This document shows positions 17,466 to 26,882 of a stretch of DNA of 64,000 nt, one piece after another. The notes beneath the pieces are model-generated. The model made no database searches and had not been told where the DNA came from. It saw only the letters and a list, made by a program, of their open reading frames with translations. The stretch is from Bradyrhizobium sp. CCBAU 051011 (GTDB lineage: Bacteria; Pseudomonadota; Alphaproteobacteria; Rhizobiales; Xanthobacteraceae). A program made the translations under genes and the position numbers. Position 1 is the stretch's first letter; each line of letters opens with the position of its first letter. The stretch lies in the NCBI RefSeq assembly GCF_009930815.1, contig NZ_CP022222.1, positions 2,646,501 to 2,710,500 of the forward strand. Reading direction: 5' to 3'.

Positions 17466-17495
17466 AAAAGCCCGGTCGCAAGACCGGGCTTTTTG
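17466..17495 (+). terminator. Rho-independent terminator of carD
   Basis: AAGCCCGGTC-GCAA-GACCGGGCTT followed by TTTG: an 8-10 bp GC stem and a T tract, starting 23 bases after the carD stop. Confidence 0.9.
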
Positions 17496-17679
17496 TTTGG
17501 CGCCTTTTGTTTGGTGCTTGCGCGAACGGAAGATCTACGAGCGCGCTGTCGGCGCGAACGACGCGAGAGTTCCGGTTCCATTCCTTGGCGCGGAAACGGC
17601 CAGTTTTCGACCTCTTGTGACCCGAATCGCGGGAGATTGTCCCGGCCACTACTTCTAGATCTACCGCAAGGGGGATTCG

Positions 17680-18063
17680 ATGAAAGGGCAGGTACAGTCC
17701 ATCTTTTTCGCCGTTCTCATCGCGGCTTTCGTGGCCACGCTTGTTCCGCTGAGCGCGCCGGCCGCGCAGGTCAGGCAGTGCAGCGCCGCTGTGCCCAAAT
17801 CGGCGAAAGGGCATTGGTCCTGGCGCATGATCGACGGCCGCAAATGCTGGTACTCCGGCAAGGCCGTGATCTCGCGGTCATCGTTGCGCTGGCCCGCCGC
17901 GGCGCCCGCGCAAGCTAAAGCCGAGGCGGCGGCAAAAGCCGCGGCGGCGGCAACGGTCACCGTCAGTGTCGCCACTCGCAGCGACCCCATGGATGCGCAG
18001 GCGCAGATGTCTGACGACGATAGCTTTGAGTCGCGGTGGCAGTTGCGCGTCGTTTCCAGATAG
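17680..18063 (+). CDS. Small exported protein, unknown function
   Basis: 127 residues with a signal peptide (SIFFAVLIAAFVATLVPLSA, cleavage near APAAQV). The mature part has the motif GHWSWRMIDGRKCWYSGK, seen in a family of Bradyrhizobium exported proteins, then an Ala/Lys helix. The start ATG has AAGGGGGA at proper spacing. It is preceded by the carD terminator, so it is a separate unit. Function unknown. Confidence 0.75.
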   Translation: MKGQVQSIFFAVLIAAFVATLVPLSAPAAQVRQCSAAVPKSAKGHWSWRMIDGRKCWYSGKAVISRSSLRWPAAAPAQAKAEAAAKAAAAATVTVSVATRSDPMDAQAQMSDDDSFESRWQLRVVSR

Positions 18064-18278
18064 GGTCTCGGATAGCCCGCGGCGACGGGAAGCCTATCAA
18101 GAGCCGAGGGCTGCGTCGGTGAAGGCTGCGTGGGTCGAGCCGAAGTTCGTTGCCCGACATTGAGTACGACACACATCGCGTCGGAGGGCTTGCTGCGGGC
18201 AAGATCCTTCAGGGTTCCCAGAACGGGAACTTTACACGCGTTACCGGGAACTTTGAGCGCACCAACGCGTTGAAATGC

Positions 18279-18467
18279 ATGACTTATGAAAACCGAACGA
18301 CACCCCCGCGCTCTCGCGAGGAGCGAGCGGCATTGATGGAAAAGCGCCGTGAGGATGCCGAGAAAGCGCTCAACGAGCGCAGGAAGGCCGATGATGCCTT
18401 CCGGGCAAATTTCGAGCGGCTCAGGGCGGAGCGTCTCGCCCGCGAGGCGGCTGCCAGCAATTCATGA
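18279..18467 (+). CDS. Small highly charged hypothetical protein
   Basis: 62 residues, strongly Arg/Glu/Ala-rich and predicted to be one long helix (REERAALMEKRREDAEKALN). The frame is open to 18150, but that part looks non-coding; ATG at 18279 gives the cleaner product. No strong ribosome-binding site is seen. Not recognised; the gene call is moderate. Confidence 0.5.
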   Translation: MTYENRTTPPRSREERAALMEKRREDAEKALNERRKADDAFRANFERLRAERLAREAAASNS

Positions 18468-18538
18468 TTGAGTGAGTGGCGGAAGCGATGCAAGCGGCGA
18501 ACAGCGCTGCTGCATGCGGCTGTGCGTTCAGTAAATCC

Positions 18539-18640
18539 GTAGCCCGGATGGAGGAGCGCAGCGTAATCCGGGGGATGGCTCCTCAAGCCCAAGAGTCCCG
18601 GATTGCGAGTCCCGGATTTGCGCTGCTCCATCCGGGCTCC
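18539..18640. repeat. Palindromic intergenic repeat, family C
   Basis: Starts AGCCCGGATGGAGGAGCGCA and ends CGCTGCTCCATCCGGGCT. A second copy lies at 34315-34395. It sits between the convergent small protein and the M48 protease. Confidence 0.8.
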
Positions 18641-18651
18641 GTTCGCTCAGC

Positions 18652-20235
18652 CTAATCCACCACGATCTTGACGCGATCCCTGGGCTTGACCTGCGCGTGC
18701 TGGTCGAGGCCGTTGAGGATGCGGAAGCGCTCGGCCGGGCGGTCGACGCCGGACATGCGGTGGGAGAGCGATTCCACGGTGTCGCCGGGCTGCACGGTGA
18801 TGACCTTGATGCGCAGCGGACGCGCGGCCTGGATTTCTTCCATCGTCAGGCGACGGAACGAGTTGACGGTCTCGCGCGCATTGCGCTCGCTTTCGGTGTT
18901 GCGCTGCTTGGCGGCGAAGATGAAGCGGTAGACGTCGCTGCCGTAGCGAAGCGCAAAGACCTTGAACTGCCACTGATCGCCGTTCGCGTTCGCCGCAGCG
19001 ACCGGGAAACCGTTGATCATGAGGTCTTCGGTCGAGCCCTTGTCGACGCCTTCCATCCAGCCGGAATTGAGGTAGTCGGACAGCGACTGTTCGGCCGGCA
19101 CGCGCACCACGTCGAAGCGCATCGCCTGCGTGCCGCCCTCGCGCACGCCGATCACGGCCTGCGCGGTATTGTCGAGCGTAAACGTCTCGGGCGCCTGGAA
19201 GGTGAAGCCGAGCTTGGGATGCAGGAAGCGGCGCCCGCGCACGAAGCCTTCGCTGGGATCTTCGCCATAGACGATGTTGTCGATCGCGGCGAGATAGGTC
19301 TCGCGGTCGCGCTCGCCGCTTTGCGGCGAGGAGTATTGCCGGGCGCTCGCCTGCGCGTTCTGCACGCGCTCGGGGGTCGCCGGATGCGAGGACAGGAAAT
19401 CCTGCGCGCGCGGATCGAGCGAGGTCTTGCCGGCCTTCAGCGCCGCGTTGCGCTCCATCGCGGCAAGGAAGCGCGAGGCGCCATAGGGATCGAAACGGGC
19501 GCGGGCTGAAATGCCGACGCCAATACCGTCGGCCTCGAATTCCTGCTGGCGCGAGAAGCTCGCCATCGTCAGCTTGGTTTTCGCCAGCGCCAGCGCCGTC
19601 AGGTCGGGGTCGTTGCTCATGTCGGTGACGACACGGGTCACCACCGCCGCCTGCCGCGCCTGGTCCTCGCGAATCGAGGCGTGCTTGGCCAGCACATGCG
19701 CCATTTCGTGGCTCAGCACCGAGGACAGTTCCGACGTGTCGCTGGCGAGCGCGACCAGGCCACGCGTCACATAAAGCTGGCCGGTCGGCAGCGCGAAGGC
19801 GTTCACGGCGCCGGAATTGAGAATGGTCACCCGATAGGCCTGGTCGGGACGGTCGGAGGCCGCGACCAGCCGGTCGACCGTCTTGCCGATCAGGGTCGCG
19901 AGTCTCGGATCGTCATAGGCGCCGCCATAGGAGGCCAGAATCCGCTCATGCTCGCGCTCGCTCGCGGGCGTCTGCGCGACGGTGCGGCTCGGCTTCGGTT
20001 GGGGAACCACCGGCGCGGCGGTCTCGAGTTTTCCGAGATTTCCACAGGAAGAAAGAATCAGCGCGGCGCACAGCAGCGCCGGCGCAGCCAGAAGGCGGCA
20101 GCCCGTGTTTCCTTCGCGCCGTCGTGCACGATGCGTCAAATCAGCCACCAAGATCACGATCCGACTGGAATCGTCGATCCCATCCCTTTTTCGCGCGTGA
20201 TCCAAATGAAAACCGGTGCCCAGTCTTCGGATCAA
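18652..20235 (-). CDS. M48 family metalloprotease lipoprotein with LysM-like tail
   Basis: 527 residues. The lipobox LSSC lies near residue 64, so the protein is anchored facing the periplasm. The M48 catalytic domain has HEMAHVLAKH (about 172-181), the third zinc ligand in QEFEADGIG, and a YGEDPSEGFVRGRRFLHPKL region typical of BepA/YfgC-like proteases. The end (ITVQPGDTVESLSHRM to the C-terminus) is LysM-like, suggesting peptidoglycan contact. Such proteases act in outer-membrane protein quality control. The assigned start is TTG at 20235, 3 bases after the upstream gene stop; a later start nearer the lipobox is possible. Confidence 0.88.
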   Translation of the reverse strand: MIRRLGTGFHLDHARKRDGIDDSSRIVILVADLTHRARRREGNTGCRLLAAPALLCAALILSSCGNLGKLETAAPVVPQPKPSRTVAQTPASEREHERILASYGGAYDDPRLATLIGKTVDRLVAASDRPDQAYRVTILNSGAVNAFALPTGQLYVTRGLVALASDTSELSSVLSHEMAHVLAKHASIREDQARQAAVVTRVVTDMSNDPDLTALALAKTKLTMASFSRQQEFEADGIGVGISARARFDPYGASRFLAAMERNAALKAGKTSLDPRAQDFLSSHPATPERVQNAQASARQYSSPQSGERDRETYLAAIDNIVYGEDPSEGFVRGRRFLHPKLGFTFQAPETFTLDNTAQAVIGVREGGTQAMRFDVVRVPAEQSLSDYLNSGWMEGVDKGSTEDLMINGFPVAAANANGDQWQFKVFALRYGSDVYRFIFAAKQRNTESERNARETVNSFRRLTMEEIQAARPLRIKVITVQPGDTVESLSHRMSGVDRPAERFRILNGLDQHAQVKPRDRVKIVVD

Positions 20236-20238
20236 GCA

Positions 20239-21027
20239 CTATTTCCCGCCCAGCACCTCAACCTGCTCCATCCGGAGCACCTCAATCCGTGACCCTCCCC
20301 GCGACGAGACAACGCCGCGGACACGAATCCGTCGATTTTCGAGCGACTTAGGTCCAAGGCCGGCGTTTTCGAACGCCGGAATGATGCGCCTTGAAATAGT
20401 CGCAGCGAAGTCCTGTGTCCAGTTCCGCCCGAAGTTCAGATAGGTAATTGCCCCCGCCTGCCGAACGGACAGTACTTTGCCCTCGACCACCCTAAAGTGC
20501 CCAATCGCGGCCAGAATATCGCCCGGACTTTCGGTGTTTTTTATGGCCGCGGTTTCAGCCCAAATGCCCAATTTGGCCTGCCGCGCGCTGGTCTCGGCCG
20601 CAGCCAGTGCTGCAGCGCAATTTTTTTCCGATATATCGGCCGATACCAACGCCGCACCGCGGCGAAGCAGCTCGCTTTGCACCGAATGCTCCGAACCCCC
20701 CACGAACACAAAGGCGGTCTGGCGGCCATAGCGGTCCGGCGTGTCGTCCTCGCCATGCAGCGTCACGTCGCGGCCGCCGACGATGGCGGACAATGCGGCT
20801 CTGATTCGGGCCTGATCGGTTCCAGCTCGTTCGATGCCGGCGAGGCGGACCTCGCGGCCGTCTTCGAGGCGAAAGCTGCGCGCATCGACCACGGCGGCGA
20901 CGCGGCCTTCACCCTGCGGCTCGAGCGCACAATCGGCCGCCTCGGCGCGTGCGACCGAAGCCAGCGCGAGAAAAGATGCGGCATATGCCGGCAGCGCAGC
21001 GCTGCAACGCGATTGCTGACACATCAT
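20239..21027 (-). CDS. Exported thermonuclease (SNase)-like protein
   Basis: 262 residues with a signal peptide (AYAASFLALASVARAEA). An SNase-like OB fold follows: VVDARSFRLEDGREVRLAGI, LHGEDDTPDRYGRQTAFVFV and LLRRGAALVSAD. The arginines and acidic residues of active SNase are only partly kept (DRYGRQ is present, the RLxxID-type Arg-Asp pair reads RLAGIER), so activity is uncertain. The C-terminal half (about 165-262) is a second beta domain (HFRVVEGKVLSVRQAGAITY). It is translationally close to the M48 protease. Confidence 0.75.
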   Translation of the reverse strand: MMCQQSRCSAALPAYAASFLALASVARAEAADCALEPQGEGRVAAVVDARSFRLEDGREVRLAGIERAGTDQARIRAALSAIVGGRDVTLHGEDDTPDRYGRQTAFVFVGGSEHSVQSELLRRGAALVSADISEKNCAAALAAAETSARQAKLGIWAETAAIKNTESPGDILAAIGHFRVVEGKVLSVRQAGAITYLNFGRNWTQDFAATISRRIIPAFENAGLGPKSLENRRIRVRGVVSSRGGSRIEVLRMEQVEVLGGK

Positions 21028-21108
21028 AACGCTGCTCTGGGCCCAGCTTGTTCCTATATGCTACGTCAGTAACGACATTGCTACCTTAGATTGCCGCCGG
21101 GAGAGACA

Positions 21109-21522
21109 ATGGAAGTCAACGGCATCGCCCATATTTTCCTCACGGCCTCGAATTTCGAGCGCTCCCGCGATTTCTATTCAAAGCTGCTGCCGTTTCTCGG
21201 GCTGAAGCCTGTCATCGAGACCGAGACGACCTATTATTGCGTCGGCGGCCGCACCGCCGTCGGCATCAGCGCGCCGTCAGCGGAGCATGAAGGCGCCGCC
21301 TTCGAGCAGAAGCGCGTCGGCCTGCATCACCTCTGCTTCCGCGCCCGCGAGCGCGCCGACGTCGATGAGCTGCACGGCTTCCTGCAGACGCTCGGCGCCA
21401 AGATCATTCGCGCCCCGCGCGAGGATCAATGGGCGCCGGGATATTATTCGATTTTGTTCGAGGATCCGGATGGGATCAGGCTCGAGCTCAATCATGTGCC
21501 GGGGAAGGGGCTGTTGGGGTAG
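21109..21522 (+). CDS. VOC family protein (glyoxalase-like)
   Basis: 137 residues, one complete vicinal-oxygen-chelate domain made of two beta-alpha-beta-beta-beta modules: NGIAHIFLTASNFERSRDFY and VGLHHLCFRARERADVDEL. Candidate metal ligands are H8, H-H in GLHHL, and E in RLELNHV. ATG 21109 follows GGGAGAGAC. The reaction is unknown. Confidence 0.85.
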   Translation: MEVNGIAHIFLTASNFERSRDFYSKLLPFLGLKPVIETETTYYCVGGRTAVGISAPSAEHEGAAFEQKRVGLHHLCFRARERADVDELHGFLQTLGAKIIRAPREDQWAPGYYSILFEDPDGIRLELNHVPGKGLLG

Positions 21523-21579
21523 TTCACCGCGATGTGTGGTGCCGTGGATAGCGAAACCCATCACGCCACAGCGCGGGGA

Positions 21580-21616
21580 TTGATGGGTTTCGCTTCGCTC
21601 TATCCATCCTACGGAC
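21580..21616. repeat. Intergenic repeat, family E
   Basis: GATGGGTTTCGCTTCGCTCT followed by ATCCATCCTACG. Related copies are at 22373-22412, 22742-22772 and 26883-26931. Confidence 0.75.
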
Positions 21617-21622
21617 TCCGCG

Positions 21623-21859
21623 TCATGGATTGCAGACAGCACAAGGTTGAATGTCCGCGTTCTTCTGCAGCCAATCTACAGCATCGAATGCATTCCCGCG
21701 ATCAAACGGACTATGCCATCTTCCATTCTTGCCGCTGTCCGCTCTTTGAGTGCCGCGTCCATGATTGCAGTAAACGCAGTCAGCAAGATGTATGCGGCCT
21801 CGTTTGCGGTGCCAATTCTCATAAACGTAGTAGCGTTCATCCATACAGGACATTGTCAT
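21623..21859 (-). CDS. Small zinc-ribbon-like hypothetical protein
   Basis: 78 residues. The sequence YVYENWHRKRGRIHLADCVY, CNHGRGTQ, NGRWHSPF and a final CAVC pattern fits a small family I recall with two CxxC pairs (CVYC and CAVC) and a conserved NGRWxGPF core, so it probably binds zinc. ATG at 21859 has AAAGAGG upstream; the frame is open to 21901. Function unknown. Confidence 0.6.
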   Translation of the reverse strand: MTMSCMDERYYVYENWHRKRGRIHLADCVYCNHGRGTQRADSGKNGRWHSPFDRGNAFDAVDWLQKNADIQPCAVCNP

Positions 21860-21934
21860 ATTCGACAGCCTCTTTCCGGCGTCGCCTGTTAGAACCTGCA
21901 ATGGGACGCTCGTATGCGCTGCATCGCCAGCACT

Positions 21935-22303
21935 TTAGTCCTTGGATTTCAGCGGTAGTGTCGTGAGGAATTGACGATGTTGGTCAAGCCAGTCAGGATT
22001 CTCGGTAGCAATGATGCCGACACATAGCTGCACGCATTCATTGCAAATGAAACCTCCAGCGCCTGCGATAATCTGCAAGACGTCCGGTTGGCTCTTCCCG
22101 CAGAATGAACATGCCACTTCGGGTGAAGCGGGCGTCGCTTCCACGACATTGATGCCCTCATCCCGCAGAGCCTGGAATAGGCTTTCGATTTCTTCCGGCT
22201 CCAGCTTCTCTGCTTCGATCAGCTCGTTCAACTGATCGAAGGTAATGGCGCGGCTGGCCTCAGCGATTTTGATCGCGGCTCGAATTATCTCCGGCAGTTT
22301 CAT
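21935..22303 (-). CDS. ClpX-type zinc-finger domain protein
   Basis: 122 residues. The N-terminal half is helical ([20 protein letters not shown]). The second half is a C4 zinc finger like the N-domain of ClpX: CSFCGKSQ, a 20-residue spacer, then CNECVQLC. ClpX fingers bind adaptors and substrates, but no ATPase follows, so this is a stand-alone domain. ATG at 22303 is taken because the upstream 12 codons overlap repeat-adjacent sequence. Confidence 0.75.
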   Translation of the reverse strand: MKLPEIIRAAIKIAEASRAITFDQLNELIEAEKLEPEEIESLFQALRDEGINVVEATPASPEVACSFCGKSQPDVLQIIAGAGGFICNECVQLCVGIIATENPDWLDQHRQFLTTLPLKSKD

Positions 22304-22372
22304 CTGACTGCCTCGTGAGTTGAAGACGGATCGATCCACTCCAGCAAGCCCTGCTGCTTCCCCGCAGGAGCT

Positions 22373-22412
22373 GATGGGTTTCGCTGCGCTCTACCCATCC
22401 TACGAACTATGA
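22373..22412. repeat. Intergenic repeat, family E
   Basis: GATGGGTTTCGCTGCGCTCT then ACCCATCCTACG, upstream of the zinc-finger gene. Confidence 0.7.
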
Positions 22413-22443
22413 TCCATGATTCTGCGCTTGGCTCTTCCTGCAT

Positions 22444-22617
22444 CTACCCGTGACCTGAGCCGTCTCCATCCGAACCGTGATGCGATCCGTCGATTGACGG
22501 ACCGGGACCGGAAATATCAGCGCCTAGCTTGGCCTTCTTTCGGAAAGGCCAGGCGATGGCCATGCCTCCTGCGACGAGCACGATGAGTGCAGTCGCTGCT
22601 ATCCAATGTGAAATCAT
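22444..22617 (-). CDS. Small membrane protein with Gly/His/Ser tail
   Basis: 57 residues, found by reading the minus strand directly. It starts at ATG 22617 with GAGG 6 bases before. One transmembrane helix (WIAATALIVLVAGGMAIAW) is followed by FRKKAK, a positive-inside anchor, and a tail ADISGPGPSIDGSHHGSDGD. The coherent topology and good start site support a real gene. Function unknown. Confidence 0.6.
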   Translation of the reverse strand: MISHWIAATALIVLVAGGMAIAWPFRKKAKLGADISGPGPSIDGSHHGSDGDGSGHG

Positions 22618-22741
22618 GGACGCCTCGTAAAGAGCCGACGGCTTTCATCGAATCCCGGTTCGCAATCTAGCAGGCGTGTCAGGACAAAACACGCACAGCG
22701 AGCGCTCAGCATTAATGAATAGTTGCGCCAGCGGATGAAAC

Positions 22742-22772
22742 GATGGGTTTCGCTGTGCTCTACCATCCTAAG
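22742..22772. repeat. Partial family E repeat
   Basis: GATGGGTTTCGCTGTGCTCT followed by ACCATCCTA, a degraded copy. Confidence 0.55.
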
Positions 22773-22829
22773 GAAGCATTCTGCGGCATGAAGCCATTCT
22801 CGCTGGCCGCAACAGGAGTAAGAGTTTCA

Positions 22830-23180
22830 TCACGGGTGAGGTGCCTGCGATTGCTGAAAAGGATACACCGTGATCGCGATATCGGCGTCGATCCGCGCGA
22901 TCTGGCGCAGCAGGTCGGCGCTGATCGTCGTATCAAGCGCTGGATAGTCCGCTCCGCGTTCAAATCCGTAGGAGAAGGTGCGGGAGGTGCAGGCCTTCCA
23001 TAGATCCATTGCGGTGTCCGGGAGCGCGTCAATGATCGTCAGGAATTGCTGCGTACACGATTGCGCATCGTGTATCTGCTCAGCTGTCTGCTCAGCCAGT
23101 TCAAGACCGAGGATAAACTGCCGATAACAAGAACTCTTTCGTCCATGTTCGACGAGCGCGTCGAGGGTTCGAGTTCGATT
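22830..23180 (-). pseudogene. Remnant of a hypothetical gene without a start codon
   Basis: The frame is open for about 116 codons and reads like protein (TLDALVEHGRKSSCYRQFIL, then DALPDTAMDLWKACTSRTFS and LLRQIARIDADIAITVYPF), but the only ATG is far inside and nothing near the beginning could start it. The end loosely recalls DUF4279 proteins; this is a weak impression. It is probably the 3' part of a gene whose 5' end was lost in this repeat-rich zone. Confidence 0.35.
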
Positions 23181-23500
23181 TCAGAACGATATCAAGGTTC
23201 AGGAATTGAGGAGGTGTCGTTGAGCTATGGCGGGACAAGGCGCTCTACCCATCCTGCGCATCGGTTGTACAACGCTGCTTCACGCAAATCCCGCGCGCGT
23301 CACGATTCAGTTGTCGTCATCATCTCATGCGCTGCGTGGTAGCGAGCACTGTAGCCGGGCACCGTTCTTGCCGGAAATCGAGCGCCAACCGCAGCCGAAT
23401 TGCTGCATCAAGGCGTGCCATGCCGGAGATCTTGGGCTAAGTTTTTACCCGCCGTGGCCCCGCATTCGGCCTGCTGTCAACCACACATCCGGTGGACCCC
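23181..23500. other. Intergenic region upstream of the cyclase gene
   Basis: 320 bases. It contains a degraded family E piece (GCGCTCTACCCATCCTGCG near 23240) and otherwise nothing recognisable. It must carry the cyclase gene promoter. Confidence 0.4.
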
Positions 23501-26500
23501 ATGCAGCAGATTTCAGACTGGCTCGAGAATCTCGGCATTGGGCAATACGCGAAGCGTTTTGTCGAAAATGGAATCGATGTCAGTGTTCTGCCCGAATTGC
23601 GGGACGAGGACTTCGACAGGCTCGGGGTTCTGCTCGGCCACCGCCGCAAGATGCTGCGCGCTATCGCTGATCTCAACCAGGCCGAATTGATTGCGCCTCG
23701 CCGGCACGATGCCGAGCGACGCCACCTCACCGTCATGTTCTGCGATCTGGTCGGCTCGACGGCGCTCTCGGCGAGCCTCGATCCCGAGGACATGTGGGAG
23801 GTGATCCGTGCCTATCGCGCGGCCTGTGCGACGGTCGTCGCCGCCTATGACGGCGTGATCGCCAGGTTTGTGGGCGACGGAATTCTCGCCTATTTCGGCT
23901 ATCCCCGCGCACACGAGGACGATGCGGAGCGCGCCGTGCGCGCCGGCCTCGACATCATCCCTGCCGTGAGGCGGCTCGACATGCGCACGCAGGAGCGGGT
24001 CGAGGTGCGGGTTGCCATCGCGACTGGACTTGTGGTGGTAGGCGACCTCACCAGCGGAAGCGTATCAGAGCAGCAGGCGATGGTCGGCGACACGCCAAAC
24101 CTTGCTGCCCGGCTGCAAGCCCTGGCGGAGCCGGGGGCCGTTGTCGTTGCGGATTCGACGCGCCGGCTGCTCGGCGATCTCTTCACCTTTCAGGATCTCG
24201 GGCACCGCGAGGTCAAGGGCATCTCCGAACCGATTGCGCTCTGGGCGGTCGAAGGCGGAGCCGCGTCGGAGAGCCGTTTCGAGGCGGTGCGCACAGTGCG
24301 ATCCATCGGCTTTGTCGGCCGCAAGGCGGAGATCGAATTCGTGCTCTCGCGCCAGCAACTGGCGTATCAGGGCGAAGGCCAGGTGGTGCTGATTTCAGGC
24401 GAAGCCGGGATCGGCAAGTCGCGCCTTGTGGCAGCGCTCTCCGAGAGCCCTGCAGGGGCGCCCCGACGGCTGCGGTATCAGTGCTCGCCCTACCACTCGA
24501 ATACTGCGCTTCATCCCTTTGTCGCGCAGCTTGAGCGCGCCGCCGGCATCGGGCTGCAGGATACCCCTGCGCAGAAACTCGACAAGCTCGAGACCATGCT
24601 TGCGCTTGGAACGCAGCAAGTGGCCAAGGCCGTTCCGCTGATTGCCGCGCTGCTTTCGATCCCGACCGGCGAGCGTTATCCACCGCTGGGTTTAAGTCCG
24701 GTGCAGCAGCGGCGCCAGACCTTCGCCGTCCTGCTCGACCAGTTCGAAGGCCTGGCACGGCAGCAACCGCTGCTGATCGTCTGCGAGGACATGCATTGGG
24801 CCGACGCCACGACGCTCGAACTGTTCGACCTCGCAGTCGATCGGATCAGGGGATTGCCGGTGCTTGCACTCGCGACATTCCGGCCCGAGTTCGAGCCGCC
24901 CTGGGCGGGGCTCGCCAATGTCAGCCTGCTGCGACTCGATCGGCTTGACCGGCAGGAGACGCGCGCGCTGGTAGAGCAGGTGACCATCGGCCGAAAGCTG
25001 CCGGGCGAGATGATGAGGCAGATCATCGACAAGACGGATGGCATCCCGCTGTTCGTGGAAGAATTGACCAAGATGGTGCTGGAGTCGGGACTGCTCGTCG
25101 AAGATGCCGGGCGCTATCGTCTCGATAGTCCGCTGCCGCCGCTCGCCATTCCCGCGACGTTGCAGGACTCGCTGATGGCGCGGCTTGACCGGCTGGCGCC
25201 GGTCAAGGAGGTGGCGCAGATCGGCGCTGCCATCGGCCGCGAGTTCTCATACACGCTGCTGCGATCCGTTGCGGGCCGCGATGACCTGACGCTGAGCGCG
25301 GCGCTGGCGCAGCTCGAAGAGGCGGAGCTGCTGGAATGCCGCGGCACGCCGCCGGAAGCGACTTATAGTTTCAAGCATGCACTCGTACAGGAAACGGCTT
25401 ACGAGAGCCTGCTCAAGAGCCGGCGGCAACTGCTCCACCAGCATATCGGCGATGTTCTGCGCGACAAGTTTCCAATCATCGCCGAGACCGAGCCGGAAGT
25501 GCTGGCGTACCACTTCACTGAAGCTGGACTGAGCGGCGTAGCTCTGGACTGGTGGCGCAAGGCCGGCCAGCAGGCGTTGAGACGCTCGGCCTATACCGAG
25601 GCAGTCGCGCATCTCGGCAAGGCGGTGGCCATCGCGGACAGGCTGCCCGATGAGCCGGGCCGCATCATGAACCGGCTGCAGCTCCAGATCGCCTATGGCC
25701 GCGCGCTGCGGGGCAATCTTGGGCACAGCGCTCCCGAAACGGTGACGGCATGGAAGCGCGCGCGACAATTAGCAGCCGACATCAATGATCCCGTTGAACT
25801 GGCGCCGATCCATTCGGGCCTGTTCAATGCCTGCCTGACCCATGGCGAGATCGCGCCGATGCGGGAGTTGGCAGAGGCCATCATGAGCGCTGCCGGGCGG
25901 CGGCCGGATTCGCCGGTGGCCGCCGTCGTCGCACACTGGACAACAGGGGTCACCTGCTGGTTCGGCGGCGATTACCTCAACGCGCGACTGCATCTCGAGC
26001 GCGCGCTTGCGATCTATGAGGCCGAGCCTGATCCGGTGACCTTCAAGGCGTCGGCGCTGGACCTGCCGTTCGTCATCATGAGGTTCCTTGCGCTGGTGCT
26101 TTGGCCGCTTGGCATGATTGACCGATCGCGACGGCTCGCGGCCGAGGCGGTATGTGCCACAGGAGAAAAGCGGGCGCTTTCCCAAGCCAACGCGCTCGTC
26201 CACAAGGCGGTGTTCGACGGAGTTTGCGGCGGCATGTTGCAGGAGACGGAGACGATTCTCGCGCTCGCCCTCGCCCGCGAGCATACGATGCCGTTGTATG
26301 TCGCAGCCGGTAGCTACCTGAACGGGCTGGCACAGTGGCGCGCCGGCGATCGAGCGGGCGGGCTTGCGGAAATGTGCCGGGGCTGGACATTGCTTCATGA
26401 AAACGACTGCTATCTCTGTGAGCCATTTTGGGGGATGCAGGTGGCGATAGCGAATGCGGAGGCCGGGCAAACGGAGGCCGGGCTGGAAATCCTGCGGGAG

Positions 26501-26857
26501 TTGATCTGCTGGACGGAACGCTCCGGCCAGCATTGGCTCGATGCCGAACTCCATCGCAGCCAGGGTGAGTTGTTGTTGCGTCTTGACCCGCCTGATGTAT
26601 CGATGGCCGAAGACGCTTTCCGCAAAGCCCTGGAAATCGCCCGCACCCAACGAACGAAGACTTTTGAGCTGCGTAGCGCCGTTGGACTCGCGCGATTCTA
26701 CAACGCAAATGGCCGGGCTGATTCAATATCAGGGTTGCTCGCGCCGATCGTCGTCGATTTCGGCGCGGGGCGAGATCTTCCCGAGATCGAGCAAGCTGCG
26801 GCGCTGCTCAAGCATGGACAAACCGTTCCCGTCGAGCCCTTGCGTAGGATCGGTTGA
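23501..26857 (+). CDS. SAM domain - class III adenylate/guanylate cyclase - ATPase - TPR protein
   Basis: 1118 residues. Domains in order: a SAM domain (about 1-62, ISDWLENLGIGQYAKRF), a class III cyclase (about 72-245) with both metal aspartates (MFCDLVGST and FVGDGILAYFG) and the catalytic Asn/Arg pair in VGDTPNLAARLQ, then an AAA/STAND-type ATPase (from about 268; Walker A GEAGIGKS, Walker B LLIVCEDMHWAD), and helical TPR-like repeats to the end. This layout is common in rhizobial genomes; such proteins are thought to couple ligand or partner sensing to cyclic nucleotide production. The cyclase residues look intact. GTG at 23492 is an alternative start. Confidence 0.88.
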   Translation: MQQISDWLENLGIGQYAKRFVENGIDVSVLPELRDEDFDRLGVLLGHRRKMLRAIADLNQAELIAPRRHDAERRHLTVMFCDLVGSTALSASLDPEDMWEVIRAYRAACATVVAAYDGVIARFVGDGILAYFGYPRAHEDDAERAVRAGLDIIPAVRRLDMRTQERVEVRVAIATGLVVVGDLTSGSVSEQQAMVGDTPNLAARLQALAEPGAVVVADSTRRLLGDLFTFQDLGHREVKGISEPIALWAVEGGAASESRFEAVRTVRSIGFVGRKAEIEFVLSRQQLAYQGEGQVVLISGEAGIGKSRLVAALSESPAGAPRRLRYQCSPYHSNTALHPFVAQLERAAGIGLQDTPAQKLDKLETMLALGTQQVAKAVPLIAALLSIPTGERYPPLGLSPVQQRRQTFAVLLDQFEGLARQQPLLIVCEDMHWADATTLELFDLAVDRIRGLPVLALATFRPEFEPPWAGLANVSLLRLDRLDRQETRALVEQVTIGRKLPGEMMRQIIDKTDGIPLFVEELTKMVLESGLLVEDAGRYRLDSPLPPLAIPATLQDSLMARLDRLAPVKEVAQIGAAIGREFSYTLLRSVAGRDDLTLSAALAQLEEAELLECRGTPPEATYSFKHALVQETAYESLLKSRRQLLHQHIGDVLRDKFPIIAETEPEVLAYHFTEAGLSGVALDWWRKAGQQALRRSAYTEAVAHLGKAVAIADRLPDEPGRIMNRLQLQIAYGRALRGNLGHSAPETVTAWKRARQLAADINDPVELAPIHSGLFNACLTHGEIAPMRELAEAIMSAAGRRPDSPVAAVVAHWTTGVTCWFGGDYLNARLHLERALAIYEAEPDPVTFKASALDLPFVIMRFLALVLWPLGMIDRSRRLAAEAVCATGEKRALSQANALVHKAVFDGVCGGMLQETETILALALAREHTMPLYVAAGSYLNGLAQWRAGDRAGGLAEMCRGWTLLHENDCYLCEPFWGMQVAIANAEAGQTEAGLEILRELICWTERSGQHWLDAELHRSQGELLLRLDPPDVSMAEDAFRKALEIARTQRTKTFELRSAVGLARFYNANGRADSISGLLAPIVVDFGAGRDLPEIEQAAALLKHGQTVPVEPLRRIG

Positions 26858-26882
26858 GCGCAGCGATACCCATCATGTTCTT

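Noticed and set aside
18697..19509. 270-codon plus-strand frame opposite the M48 protease
   Set aside because: The minus-strand frame carries HEMAHVLAKH and a lipobox; the plus frame is a shadow.
21647..21966. Plus-strand frames opposite the two small zinc-binding proteins
   Set aside because: The minus-strand frames keep paired CxxC motifs and have better start sites.
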